From an uncultured Verrucomicrobiales bacterium (GTDB lineage: Bacteria; Verrucomicrobiota; Verrucomicrobiia; Verrucomicrobiales; Akkermansiaceae), in NCBI GenBank assembly GCA_938001985.1, contig CALLBE010000136.1:1-13045 (forward strand): a stretch of 13,045 nucleotides of DNA, read 5' to 3'. The notes under the pieces are model-generated. The model saw only the letters and a program-made list of their open reading frames with translations, ran no database searches and had not been told where the DNA came from. Both the position numbers and the translations under genes were made by a program. Positions 6,602-13,045 of the stretch are shown piece by piece; positions within the stretch are counted from its first letter, which is position 1; each line of letters starts with the position of its first letter.

Positions 6602-7450
6602 TTAAAGCAGCGTTTCAACGAAGCGCTCTTTTTCAAAACGCTCAAACTGCTCCGGCTCTTCTCCTGTCCCTAAGAACAGAGGAGCCAATCCAAGCTCTTT
6701 ATAAATAGGTAAGATAACGCCCCCCTTACCCGAACCATCAAGTTTGGTCACAATAAGTCCATCCAAAGGCGCCGCCTTCTTGAACTCTTGAGCTTGAAGC
6801 TTAGCATTATTCCCCGTTGAGCCATCAACGACCATTAAGGATAAAAACGGAGCTGACTCATCTTGTTTTTTAAGCGTACGATGAATTTTTTCCAACTCCT
6901 TCATCAGGTTATTATTTGTGTGAATACGTCCAGCTGTATCACAAATCAAATAATCATCTTTTTCAGCCAACGCTTGTTGATGAGCCACGTAACAAACGGA
7001 AGATGGATCAGAATTCGGCGTGCCCGTCACCACTGGGATATCCAAGCGCGCTCCCCATTTTTGCAATTGCTCTACCGCGGCCGCTCGAAACGTATCTGCT
7101 GCTGCTAGTCTGACGGAATGCCCTTGCTTCTTTAAGTAATTAGCCAGCTTGGCCGACGAGGTGGTTTTTCCCGTGCCATTAATTCCAACCATTAAAATAA
7201 CTTTGGTTCCCGACGGAGCGTCTTGGAAAAAATCTTTGCCCTCTGGGAGTTGAGATAGAATCGATGCTTTGGCACTTTGGACCACATCTTCAGCTGACAC
7301 TTTACGCCCTAACTCTTGAAGCTCATCAATTAAAGAAACCGTAAACTGAATGCCTAAATCAGCTGAAATCAGGTCGGACTCCAATTCGTCCCAATCGATT
7401 TCCGCCTTGTTAGTCAGCTTATTAAGTAGTGATTTAAAAAAATTAGCCAT
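6602..7450 (-). CDS. ftsY: FtsY, signal recognition particle receptor (NG domain only)
   Basis: FtsY is the SRP receptor GTPase that docks SRP-ribosome complexes at the inner membrane and hands them to the translocon. The 282-residue product is essentially the NG domain: a four-helix N domain (about 1-78) and a G domain with G89-I-N-G-T-G-K-T-T97 (P loop), D119-T-F-R-A-A-A125, D171-T-A-G-R175 and T235-K-L-D238 followed by G-S-G-K-G-G. The closing G-T-G-E-E segment and the C-terminal F-V-E-T-L-L also match the family. The long acidic A domain of the E. coli protein is absent, as in many bacteria. D-G-S-T-G-N-N replaces the commoner D-A-T-T-G-Q-N, still plausible. The start M-A-N-F-F-K fits the amphipathic membrane-binding N-terminus. 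It is the last gene of a minus-strand run, 150 nt after the FtsB-like gene; that gap shows no clear RNA or promoter. Confidence 0.93.
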   Translation of the reverse strand: MANFFKSLLNKLTNKAEIDWDELESDLISADLGIQFTVSLIDELQELGRKVSAEDVVQSAKASILSQLPEGKDFFQDAPSGTKVILMVGINGTGKTTSSAKLANYLKKQGHSVRLAAADTFRAAAVEQLQKWGARLDIPVVTGTPNSDPSSVCYVAHQQALAEKDDYLICDTAGRIHTNNNLMKELEKIHRTLKKQDESAPFLSLMVVDGSTGNNAKLQAQEFKKAAPLDGLIVTKLDGSGKGGVILPIYKELGLAPLFLGTGEEPEQFERFEKERFVETLL

Positions 7451-7600
7451 GATGGTTTGCGTAGAGAAAGCTGAATTCTATTTTTTTTCTAGTCATTTTT
7501 TAAAACATATCGGTTTTTATTCAATCAATCCCACTCCGAACGCCACATTCAGGGCCTCTTTTAAGGAAAAAAGCCGGTTCTCAGGGGGGGGAATGAGGAA

Positions 7601-7912
7601 CTACCGCTTATGTTGGTATAAATAAACCTCTCGGTTGATGGGTTTTAGCCCTTTGTGTACGAGTAGTAAATTCTCTAAATACTCCGGCGAACTCAGCGCC
7701 TTAATTTTCTTTTTAGTATTGATATTGGAGACCTTGAGCTCCTCTAAGGCTGCCTCTTTTTCTGCTTTTTTCAGAGCAACCTTCTGACGCTCTTGGTCCT
7801 GAGGGATAGCAGCAACAAAGACAGCCATGACAAATAGAACACAAAAAATAGTCTTGGCGCTATTCAGGATAGGCTTACTCCCTTGATTCGATTTGGGTGA
7901 CTTCCGTGCCAT
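7601..7912 (-). CDS. FtsB/DivIC-like septum formation initiator protein
   Basis: The 103-residue product has the FtsB/DivIC plan: a short basic cytoplasmic tail (1-18), a single transmembrane segment (about 19-36), and then an alternating-charge coiled coil (about 40-71). It ends in S-P-E-Y-L-E-N-L-L-L-V-H-K-G-L-K-P-I-N-R-E-V, which resembles the family ending (D-P-x-Y-I-E-x-x-A-R-x-x-L-G-x-x-x-P-G-E). FtsB and DivIC are bitopic inner-membrane proteins that with FtsL and FtsQ license septal wall synthesis. The family match is by pattern only, because sequence conservation in this family is low. A generic membrane-anchored coiled-coil protein is the alternative. It lies 8 nt after the EF-hand gene, so the two are likely co-transcribed, and precedes ftsY. 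Confidence 0.58.
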   Translation of the reverse strand: MARKSPKSNQGSKPILNSAKTIFCVLFVMAVFVAAIPQDQERQKVALKKAEKEAALEELKVSNINTKKKIKALSSPEYLENLLLVHKGLKPINREVYLYQHKR

Positions 7913-7920
7913 GATATTTT

Positions 7921-8619
7921 TTATAAATGCTCTTTCTTCCCTCTCCCTTTGAAGTTGGGGTCAATTTCTTTAGGATGTAACTTACCATCCGAGTTCGCGT
8001 CCAAAGTCTCGAACTTTTTGAGCCAACGCTTGGCCCAGCGGTTTTTCTCATCCGCATCAACAGCGGCCTGAAGCTCTGTTAATTCCAATTGCCTATCCTT
8101 ATTCGCATCCATGCGGCGAAAGGCATAAGTCCACTGCGGCCTGCGCTTAGGCGGATTGGCCTTACCATAAGCTCGCATTTCTTGCATAGAAATAGACTTG
8201 TCACCATCTGTATCAAAGCTTGAAAACCCAACTTGTCGGAAACGCTTCGGAAGCTTCTCAAACTCCCCCTGATCAATCTTTTCATCTTGATTGCTGTCCC
8301 AACGAGCAAACAACCGCTGAGTTAGCTTCTCGATGTCTTTATGCTTGATGACAGAAAAGCGGAGTTCTTTTTTACTAATCTTTTGGTTTTTATCCTCATC
8401 AAGTCTCGCGAATATTTTCTCAATTACTTGAGGCTCTAAACGCTGTACTTTTTTAATCTGCCTAAACTCCTCAATATCGAGAACCTCATCCCCATTCTTA
8501 TCCCAAGATTTGAACTTCAAATCCTTATCGTGCCTGCTTTTTTCTGCAGAGAGAATGCCCAGCAATACCGCTCCGAACCCAAAGGGGCGAATCATAGAAG
8601 AAAGGTAACAACCAGGCAT
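7921..8619 (-). CDS. Exported protein with six EF-hand calcium-binding loops
   Basis: The 232-residue product carries six canonical 12-residue EF-hand loops, each starting with Asp and ending with Glu: 40-51, 74-85, 108-119, 136-147, 171-182 and 207-218. The loops keep Asp/Asn at positions 1, 3 and 5 (mostly D-x-D/N-x-D), with Ile or Leu at position 8, so all six could bind Ca2+. Spacings of 28-36 residues are typical of paired EF-hands. The N-terminus is a hydrophobic signal-like segment (about 11-24). Starting at M9 (position 8595) gives a cleaner Sec signal than M1, so the true start may be 24 nt further in. Secreted EF-hand proteins with this loop type are common in Verrucomicrobiota and Planctomycetota, but their roles are mostly unknown. 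It lies between a hydrolase gene and the FtsB-like gene on the same strand. Confidence 0.85.
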   Translation of the reverse strand: MPGCYLSSMIRPFGFGAVLLGILSAEKSRHDKDLKFKSWDKNGDEVLDIEEFRQIKKVQRLEPQVIEKIFARLDEDKNQKISKKELRFSVIKHKDIEKLTQRLFARWDSNQDEKIDQGEFEKLPKRFRQVGFSSFDTDGDKSISMQEMRAYGKANPPKRRPQWTYAFRRMDANKDRQLELTELQAAVDADEKNRWAKRWLKKFETLDANSDGKLHPKEIDPNFKGRGKKEHL

Positions 8620-8657
8620 GAATAGATTATCTCGAATTTTTGTAGAAAATCAAAAGC

Positions 8658-9395
8658 TTAATGTAGATTACGTGAAAAATGCTTAAACGTCAGCTCATAA
8701 CAAAGATTTGCCAGCTCCGGGTCGTAGCGATCGCCCTCATCTCGCATGAAAGCGTGTTGAGCATTAAATTCATGCCAAGAAAATGACACCTCTTGTTCTG
8801 TTAGCGATTGATAAATCATCGTTCTCCCCTCTCCAGGCACATGAGGATCTTGTTTACCCCAAACAAAGAGAAAGTCAGATTTAGATTCATGAGCCAAGGC
8901 CAAGGTCTGCTCTCCTTGCCCTGATGGAATCGTTCCTGAATGCAAGTCTGTAGCGTATAAACAACTGGCAGCAGAAAGCTTAGGATTCAGTGCCGCTCTA
9001 AAGGCTAAATGCCCGCCTAAGCACACACCAAATGACCCCACCTTTTCGGTGCAAAAAGACTGCTGCTCCACCCAACTCAAGATGGCCTCAGTGTCACTAT
9101 CATGGTCGATCAAAGGCTTCGTGAATTTATCGCAATTCCCCTTATCTTTTCCCTCATCATCATAAGCAAGTACCGTTCCCGTCTCATTCAGTTCATGAAA
9201 AACCTCTGGAACAATGACACAGTAACCATGCCCGGCTAAATAAGAAGCGGTTCTGGCAATGGGAGAGGTGATTTGGAAAATTTCCGAATAAAAAATAACC
9301 GAAGGAACCGGGCTTTTATGCGTCGGTCGATAAACCTCACATCTCATCTCACCGGTTGGCGTCATCAATTGAATCACCTCTTTTTGAATCGTCAT
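8658..9395 (-). CDS. Dienelactone hydrolase-family alpha/beta hydrolase
   Basis: The 245-residue product is a cytosolic alpha/beta hydrolase of the dienelactone hydrolase family. The nucleophile elbow is G-V-C125-L-G-G, with Cys rather than Ser as in true dienelactone hydrolases. D183 in W-G-K-Q-D-P-H-V and H214 in N-A-Q-H-A-F complete the triad, and E38 in Y-S-E-I-F corresponds to the glutamate that activates the cysteine. Family members open lactones or cleave esters, but most genomic copies lie outside chlorocatechol pathways, as this one does, so the substrate is not assigned. No signal peptide is present. It is the first gene of the minus-strand run (38 nt before the EF-hand gene) and diverges from radC. 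Confidence 0.88.
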   Translation of the reverse strand: MTIQKEVIQLMTPTGEMRCEVYRPTHKSPVPSVIFYSEIFQITSPIARTASYLAGHGYCVIVPEVFHELNETGTVLAYDDEGKDKGNCDKFTKPLIDHDSDTEAILSWVEQQSFCTEKVGSFGVCLGGHLAFRAALNPKLSAASCLYATDLHSGTIPSGQGEQTLALAHESKSDFLFVWGKQDPHVPGEGRTMIYQSLTEQEVSFSWHEFNAQHAFMRDEGDRYDPELANLCYELTFKHFSRNLH

Positions 9396-9442
9396 GAACT
9401 CTTGTCCTATTTTTAGGTCCTTTTGAAAATAAAAATTCTCTC

Positions 9443-9471
9443 TTGAAACCTCACCTAAAAAAATCTAACAT
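9443..9471 (+). promoter_or_regulatory. Candidate sigma-70-type promoter of radC
   Basis: TTGAAA (9443-9448), a 17-nt spacer and TAACAT (9466-9471) form a good promoter match about 16 nt before the radC ATG, implying a very short leader. The TTG that opens a longer in-frame reading frame is the first half of this -35 box, which argues further for the downstream ATG as the true start. Confidence 0.45.
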
Positions 9472-9487
9472 AAAAACCCCTCCATTT

Positions 9488-10168
9488 ATGGCAAAAATAA
9501 AAGACCTCCCTAAAGAAAAACGCCCTCGAGAAAAACTACTAGAACAAGGCGCTAGCTCCCTCTCTGACTCTGAACTTCTCTCCATATTTCTAAGAGTCGG
9601 AATTCAAGGGAAATCTGCTATCGAACTGGGTCAAGAGCTGATTAAAGAAAGCGGTGGCCTCGGGCAATTGAGCTTTCTATCAGCTCACCAGCTCTCTCAA
9701 CTCAAGGGACTGGGACCCGCCAAGGCCTCTCAACTACTAGCAACCTTTGAACTGGGAGAACGAGCCGCCAAGCAGCGTATCTCAACTCAAATCATTGAAT
9801 CTCCGGAACAGCTTTACCAGTTGATTCATCCCATCATTGGGAATCAGCCCAAGGAAACGCTCATCATCATCTTGGCCAATGTTAATTTAAAATGCATCGG
9901 CATACGCCAAGTCAGTCAAGGAACGCATAAACAAACCTTAGCTTCGATTTCTGATATCCTGAGAGAGGTCATCATTTCTCAAGCTGACGGTTTTTTTATC
10001 GCTCACAATCACCCCAGTGGCGATCCCACACCCAGTCAAGCAGACCGAGACTTAACCAAAGCACTCGAAGCTGCCAGCGAGCTAATCAACGTCAGGTTTC
10101 ACGATCATATTATTGTGGGAAAAGGTTATCAAAATGAACTTGGGTATTTTTCATTTTCTGAAGAATAG
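9488..10168 (+). CDS. radC: RadC family protein (JAMM/MPN+ domain)
   Basis: From the ATG at 9488 the product is 226 residues, the normal RadC length. The N-terminal part (I4-K-D-L-P-K-E-K-R-P-R-E-K-L) is the family's standard opening. A helix-hairpin-helix lies at about 72-93 (L-K-G-L-G-P-A-K-A). The JAMM metalloprotease-like site is complete: E123, then A-H173-N-H175-P-S-G-D-P-T-P-S-Q-A-D186, which would coordinate zinc. The cellular function is unsettled: early claims of a DNA-repair role were withdrawn, and a link to natural transformation has been suggested in some species. An upstream TTG would add 15 residues absent from the family. It diverges from the hydrolase gene and is followed 47 nt later by hisB. 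Confidence 0.95.
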   Translation: MAKIKDLPKEKRPREKLLEQGASSLSDSELLSIFLRVGIQGKSAIELGQELIKESGGLGQLSFLSAHQLSQLKGLGPAKASQLLATFELGERAAKQRISTQIIESPEQLYQLIHPIIGNQPKETLIIILANVNLKCIGIRQVSQGTHKQTLASISDILREVIISQADGFFIAHNHPSGDPTPSQADRDLTKALEAASELINVRFHDHIIVGKGYQNELGYFSFSEE

Positions 10169-10184
10169 AAACCAAGCTTGATTT

Positions 10185-10192
10185 GTTAAAAT
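10185..10192 (+). promoter_or_regulatory. Possible extended -10 element upstream of hisB
   Basis: TG-T-TAAAAT at 10185-10192 matches an extended -10 box, 23 nt before the hisB ATG, with no recognisable -35. It could give hisB its own start; otherwise hisB would be read through from radC, since no terminator hairpin is visible in the 47-nt gap. Confidence 0.25.
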
Positions 10193-10215
10193 GAGTTTGA
10201 GAGCCTAGCCTTGTT

Positions 10216-10803
10216 ATGCGAGAAGCCAAGATTGATAGAAATACTGCTGAGACCAAAATCAGCTTATCCATTAACCTAGATGGATCTGGACAGTCCTCCA
10301 TCAATACTGGGATTGGCTTCTTTGATCACATGCTCACTTTATTTGCCAAGCATGGCAGCTTTGACCTCAACGTCACTGTCGATGGCGACCTCCATGTCGA
10401 TGGCCACCACACCATTGAGGACACAGGGATTGTGCTCGGAGATGCCATTCGTCAAGCCTTGGGTGATAAAGTAGGCATCCACCGTTACGGACACTGCTAT
10501 GTCCCTATGGATGAGACACTCACGCGCACCGTGATTGATTTAAGCAACCGCCCTTATCTTGACTTGAGAGCTCCTGAGAACGTGCCGGACGCTCCGAACA
10601 TGGTATTCTCTCTCACGGAAGAGTTTTTGAGAGCGATTGCTAATAACTTACGCTGTAATCTCCACTGCGAAGTTCTCTACGGTCGCGATGGTCACCATGT
10701 GGCAGAGTCTATTTTTAAATCACTAGCCCGCGCCCTACGATTCGCCTGCACGGCTGACCCGCTAATGCAAGGACAGCTACCGAGCACTAAAGATAAGTTG
10801 TAA
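10216..10803 (+). CDS. hisB: Imidazoleglycerol-phosphate dehydratase
   Basis: IGPD dehydrates imidazole-glycerol phosphate to imidazole-acetol phosphate in histidine synthesis. The 195-residue product is the stand-alone dehydratase, without the histidinol-phosphatase domain fused to it in E. coli. Both metal-ligand motifs are intact: H64-H65-T-I-E68 in D-G-H-H-T-I-E-D and H160-H161-V-A-E164 in the second repeat, together with G-F-F-D-H-M-L (34-40) and the C-terminal L-P-S-T-K. These residues bind the two manganese ions of the oligomer. No other his gene is visible nearby. The start ATG lacks a Shine-Dalgarno. The helicase gene begins about 12 nt after its stop, in the same frame, suggesting co-transcription. 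Confidence 0.97.
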   Translation: MREAKIDRNTAETKISLSINLDGSGQSSINTGIGFFDHMLTLFAKHGSFDLNVTVDGDLHVDGHHTIEDTGIVLGDAIRQALGDKVGIHRYGHCYVPMDETLTRTVIDLSNRPYLDLRAPENVPDAPNMVFSLTEEFLRAIANNLRCNLHCEVLYGRDGHHVAESIFKSLARALRFACTADPLMQGQLPSTKDKL

Positions 10804-10815
10804 GCTGACGGCTTC

Positions 10816-13045
10816 TTGTCTCCAGCTCAACCACTTAAACTCATAGTGAAAGTTCTCACCGGCTCCCCTTCTTCAGAAGACATCTATGATGCCTTCTTTA
10901 AAGAAATAAAGGCAAATGGCTTAACGCCCTACGACCACCAAGAAGAAGCCATTCTTGAGCTTTTTGAGGGGCATAATGTAATTTTAAATACGCCCACTGG
11001 CTCGGGAAAATCATTGGTGGCTGAGGCGGTTCATTACCGAGGCTTATGCCAAGGGCGACGCTCCTTTTACACCGTCCCTGTCAAAGCCTTAGCGAATGAG
11101 AAATTCCTTTCTTTATGCAAGAAGTTCGGGCCCGAAAACGTAGGCATGATCACAGGCGATGCCTCAGTGAACGTGGAGGCCCCTATCATTTGTTGCACAG
11201 CTGAGATCTTAGCGAATCTGGCCTTGAGAGAAGGCGCCACAGCGAGAGTTGATGACGTCATCATGGATGAGTTTCACTACTACTCAGATCATGCCCGAGG
11301 CGGCGCTTGGCAACTGCCTTTGCTCACCATGCCTCAGGCTCGGTTTTTGCTCATTTCTGCAACGATTGGAGACACGGCTTTTTTTCAAGAAAAACTGACG
11401 CAGCTCACGGGAGCGAAAACCGTCCTAATCGAATCCGATCAGCGACCTGTGCCTCTTGAGTTCTCATACAGTGAGATACCTCTGCAAGAACAAATCAAGG
11501 AGCTGGTTGATAGCGACAAGGCACCTGTTTATCTTGTGCATTTCACCCAACGCCAAACTTCAGAAAGCGCGAGCAACCTGACCTCAGCCAACCTTTTATC
11601 GAAAGAAGAAAAATCGGCGATTTCGGAGCAGCTTATCGATGTTTCCTTTAAGAGCCCTTATGGAAAAGAGGTCCAAAAGCTCTTAAAAGCAGGCATCGGA
11701 ATTCATCACGCGGGACTGCTCCCCAAATATCGAATCTTGGTTGAGAAATTAACCCAGCAAGGCCTCCTCAAGGTGATTTGTGGTACAGATACCTTAGGGG
11801 TGGGTGTGAATGTGCCAATTCGCTCCGTTCTATTCACTCAATTAAGCAAGTACGACGGCACGGGAACCAAAGTGCTGTCGGTTCGCGATTTCAAACAAAT
11901 TGCAGGGCGTGCTGGCAGGCGAGGCTTTGACTCCATTGGTTATGTGGTCGCTCAAGCCCCTGAGCATGAAGTCGAAAATCTAAAACTGTCGACTAAAACA
12001 ACGAAGAAGGGGAAATCCCAGCCTAAGAAAAAGCCGCCCACTGGGTTTGTTGGCTGGAGTGAAACCACGTTTAGAAAACTCATTGACTCACCTCCAGAAA
12101 AACTCGTTTCAAGTTTTCAAATGCGACACAACACCCTCCTCAATATCTTCTCACGAACCTATGAGGACGGCTGCTCCGCTATTAAACAGATCATTCACGA
12201 CTCTCATGAGCCTGAGTTGAGAAAAGCGAAACACCGTAAAAAGGCATGGGCTCTTTTCCGAGGCCTTGTCGAGGGAGGTGTCTTAGAAATCCTTCCGGTG
12301 GCCAAACGCACCGAAGGTAAAAAAGTTCGCCTAGGCATTGACCTCCCCGAGGATTTTTCCATGAACCAAGCTCTGGGCTTATGGTTGATCGAAACCCTCC
12401 CCCAACTCGATGCAAATGATCCGGATTATGCTTTAAACGTCATCTCCATGATTGAGTCCATCTTGGAGAACCCTACCGCGCTTCTCAACCAACAAGAGCG
12501 AAAAGCCAAAGACGACAAAATGGCTCAAATGAAGCGCGACGGCCTCGGCTATGATGAGCGCATGGGCGCGTTGGAAGAAATATCATACCCCAAACCTGGA
12601 GAAGGTTTCCTATACGACACTTTCAACCAATTTAGAGAGAACAACCCCTGGGTCTCAGGCGACAACATTCGTCCAAAATCCATCGTTCGAGAGCTCTTTG
12701 AATCCTACAGCACCTTTGCTGAGTATGTGAAAAAGTACAAAATTGAACGCTCCGAAGGCGTCCTCTTACGTCACATCTCTGAGGTATATAAGGTCATGAC
12801 GCAGACCTTACCTATCACCCATAAAAACGAAGAGCTTCAAGAAGCCGAACTCTATCTAGAGACCTTAATCAGCGGAGTTGACTCCTCCCTCGTCGATGAA
12901 TGGAAAAAGCTCTCCAATCCGGACTACGACCCTGATCAGGAAGCTGAGAAAAAAGCGGCTCAACAGCAACCACTCACCTTCACTGCCAGAACCCACCTCT
13001 TCCACCGAGCGATCAGACATCAAGTTTTTCAATTCATCCAAGCCT
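10816..13045 (+). CDS. SKI2-like DExH helicase with DUF3516-type C-terminus, 3' end outside window
   Basis: An uninterrupted frame runs from just after the hisB stop to the window edge (743 codons) and is incomplete at its 3' end. Numbered from the TTG at 10816, it shows N-T-P60-T-G-S-G-K-S66 (Walker A), D151-E-F-H154 (DExH box), S181-A-T (motif III), V-I-C-G-T-D-T-L-G-V-G-V-N (motif V) and Q-I-A-G-R-A-G-R-R-G370 (motif VI). This is a superfamily 2 helicase close to the SKI2 group, probably an ATP-dependent RNA or DNA translocase. Residues from about 400 onward (K-K-P-P-T-G-F-V-G-W-S, then a long helical region) match the DUF3516-type helicases known mainly from Actinobacteria, as I remember them. 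No in-frame ATG precedes the Walker A motif, so a TTG (10816) or GTG (10846) start is required. The biological role is unknown. Confidence 0.88.
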   Translation, partial: MSPAQPLKLIVKVLTGSPSSEDIYDAFFKEIKANGLTPYDHQEEAILELFEGHNVILNTPTGSGKSLVAEAVHYRGLCQGRRSFYTVPVKALANEKFLSLCKKFGPENVGMITGDASVNVEAPIICCTAEILANLALREGATARVDDVIMDEFHYYSDHARGGAWQLPLLTMPQARFLLISATIGDTAFFQEKLTQLTGAKTVLIESDQRPVPLEFSYSEIPLQEQIKELVDSDKAPVYLVHFTQRQTSESASNLTSANLLSKEEKSAISEQLIDVSFKSPYGKEVQKLLKAGIGIHHAGLLPKYRILVEKLTQQGLLKVICGTDTLGVGVNVPIRSVLFTQLSKYDGTGTKVLSVRDFKQIAGRAGRRGFDSIGYVVAQAPEHEVENLKLSTKTTKKGKSQPKKKPPTGFVGWSETTFRKLIDSPPEKLVSSFQMRHNTLLNIFSRTYEDGCSAIKQIIHDSHEPELRKAKHRKKAWALFRGLVEGGVLEILPVAKRTEGKKVRLGIDLPEDFSMNQALGLWLIETLPQLDANDPDYALNVISMIESILENPTALLNQQERKAKDDKMAQMKRDGLGYDERMGALEEISYPKPGEGFLYDTFNQFRENNPWVSGDNIRPKSIVRELFESYSTFAEYVKKYKIERSEGVLLRHISEVYKVMTQTLPITHKNEELQEAELYLETLISGVDSSLVDEWKKLSNPDYDPDQEAEKKAAQQQPLTFTARTHLFHRAIRHQVFQFIQA

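Noticed and set aside
7451..7600. Possible terminator or small RNA in the gap before ftsY (GGCCTCTTTT / AAAAAAGCC)
   Set aside because: Only three G-C pairs hold and the rest is interrupted by mismatches, with no following T run; I see nothing firm in this gap.
7350..7625. Plus-strand 91-codon frame covering the ftsY start and the gap upstream of it
   Set aside because: About a third is antisense to the ftsY N domain, the rest is low-complexity sequence with no domain, and there is no supporting start signal.
8079..8309. Minus-strand 76-codon frame inside the EF-hand gene
   Set aside because: Overlaps the EF-hand repeats in another frame; the real frame shows six intact calcium loops.
1..13045. 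CRISPR array, insertion sequence, prophage or toxin-antitoxin pair
   Set aside because: No regular repeats, inverted-repeat-bounded transposase, phage gene or paired small ORFs with matching features were seen on either strand.

Overview
The window looks like a bacterial chromosome segment from a Gram-negative organism of moderate GC. It is mostly housekeeping genes, with one small accessory-looking block. The envelope features (an outer-membrane barrel protein, several Sec signal peptides, YidD), a LuxC-type acyl-CoA reductase, a SKI2-like helicase with a DUF3516-type C-terminus, a secreted six-EF-hand protein and the near absence of Shine-Dalgarno motifs suggest Verrucomicrobiota or a neighbouring phylum. 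That placement is inference from gene content; no rRNA is present to settle it.

Layout. (1) 2-826, +: the C-terminal part of a LuxC-type acyl-CoA reductase whose start lies left of the window. (2) 888-2615, -: three small secreted or envelope genes (a Cys/His-rich exported protein, an exported HMA-like protein with a CxxC, and a beta-barrel outer-membrane protein) ending at a clear intrinsic terminator. This block is AT-richer than the flanking housekeeping genes and lies directly downstream of the 3' end of a tRNA-Val(GAC) gene (2673-2747, -). The content suggests handling of a soft metal such as copper, but that is inference. (3) 2828-3406, -: yidD and an ABM-family monooxygenase-like gene 3 nt apart, divergent from guaB. 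(4) 3500-6512, +: guaB (GMP synthesis) with a strong terminator, then argH (arginine synthesis). (5) 6602-9395, -: a run of four genes (dienelactone hydrolase-like, six-EF-hand protein, FtsB/DivIC-like, ftsY), convergent with argH across a shared terminator. (6) 9488-13045, +: radC, hisB and a DUF3516-type helicase that runs off the right edge.

The housekeeping genes cover purine synthesis (guaB), arginine and histidine synthesis (argH, hisB), membrane protein targeting and insertion (ftsY, yidD) and probably division (FtsB-like). They are dispersed, single-gene placements rather than one pathway operon. No rRNA, transposase, integrase, CRISPR array or phage gene was seen, and no intergenic gap exceeds 300 bases. 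The most unusual parts are the tRNA-linked metal-type cluster, the helicase that has no in-frame ATG before its ATPase core, and the secreted EF-hand protein placed between enzyme and cell-division/targeting genes. None of these is clearly a new system on sequence alone.
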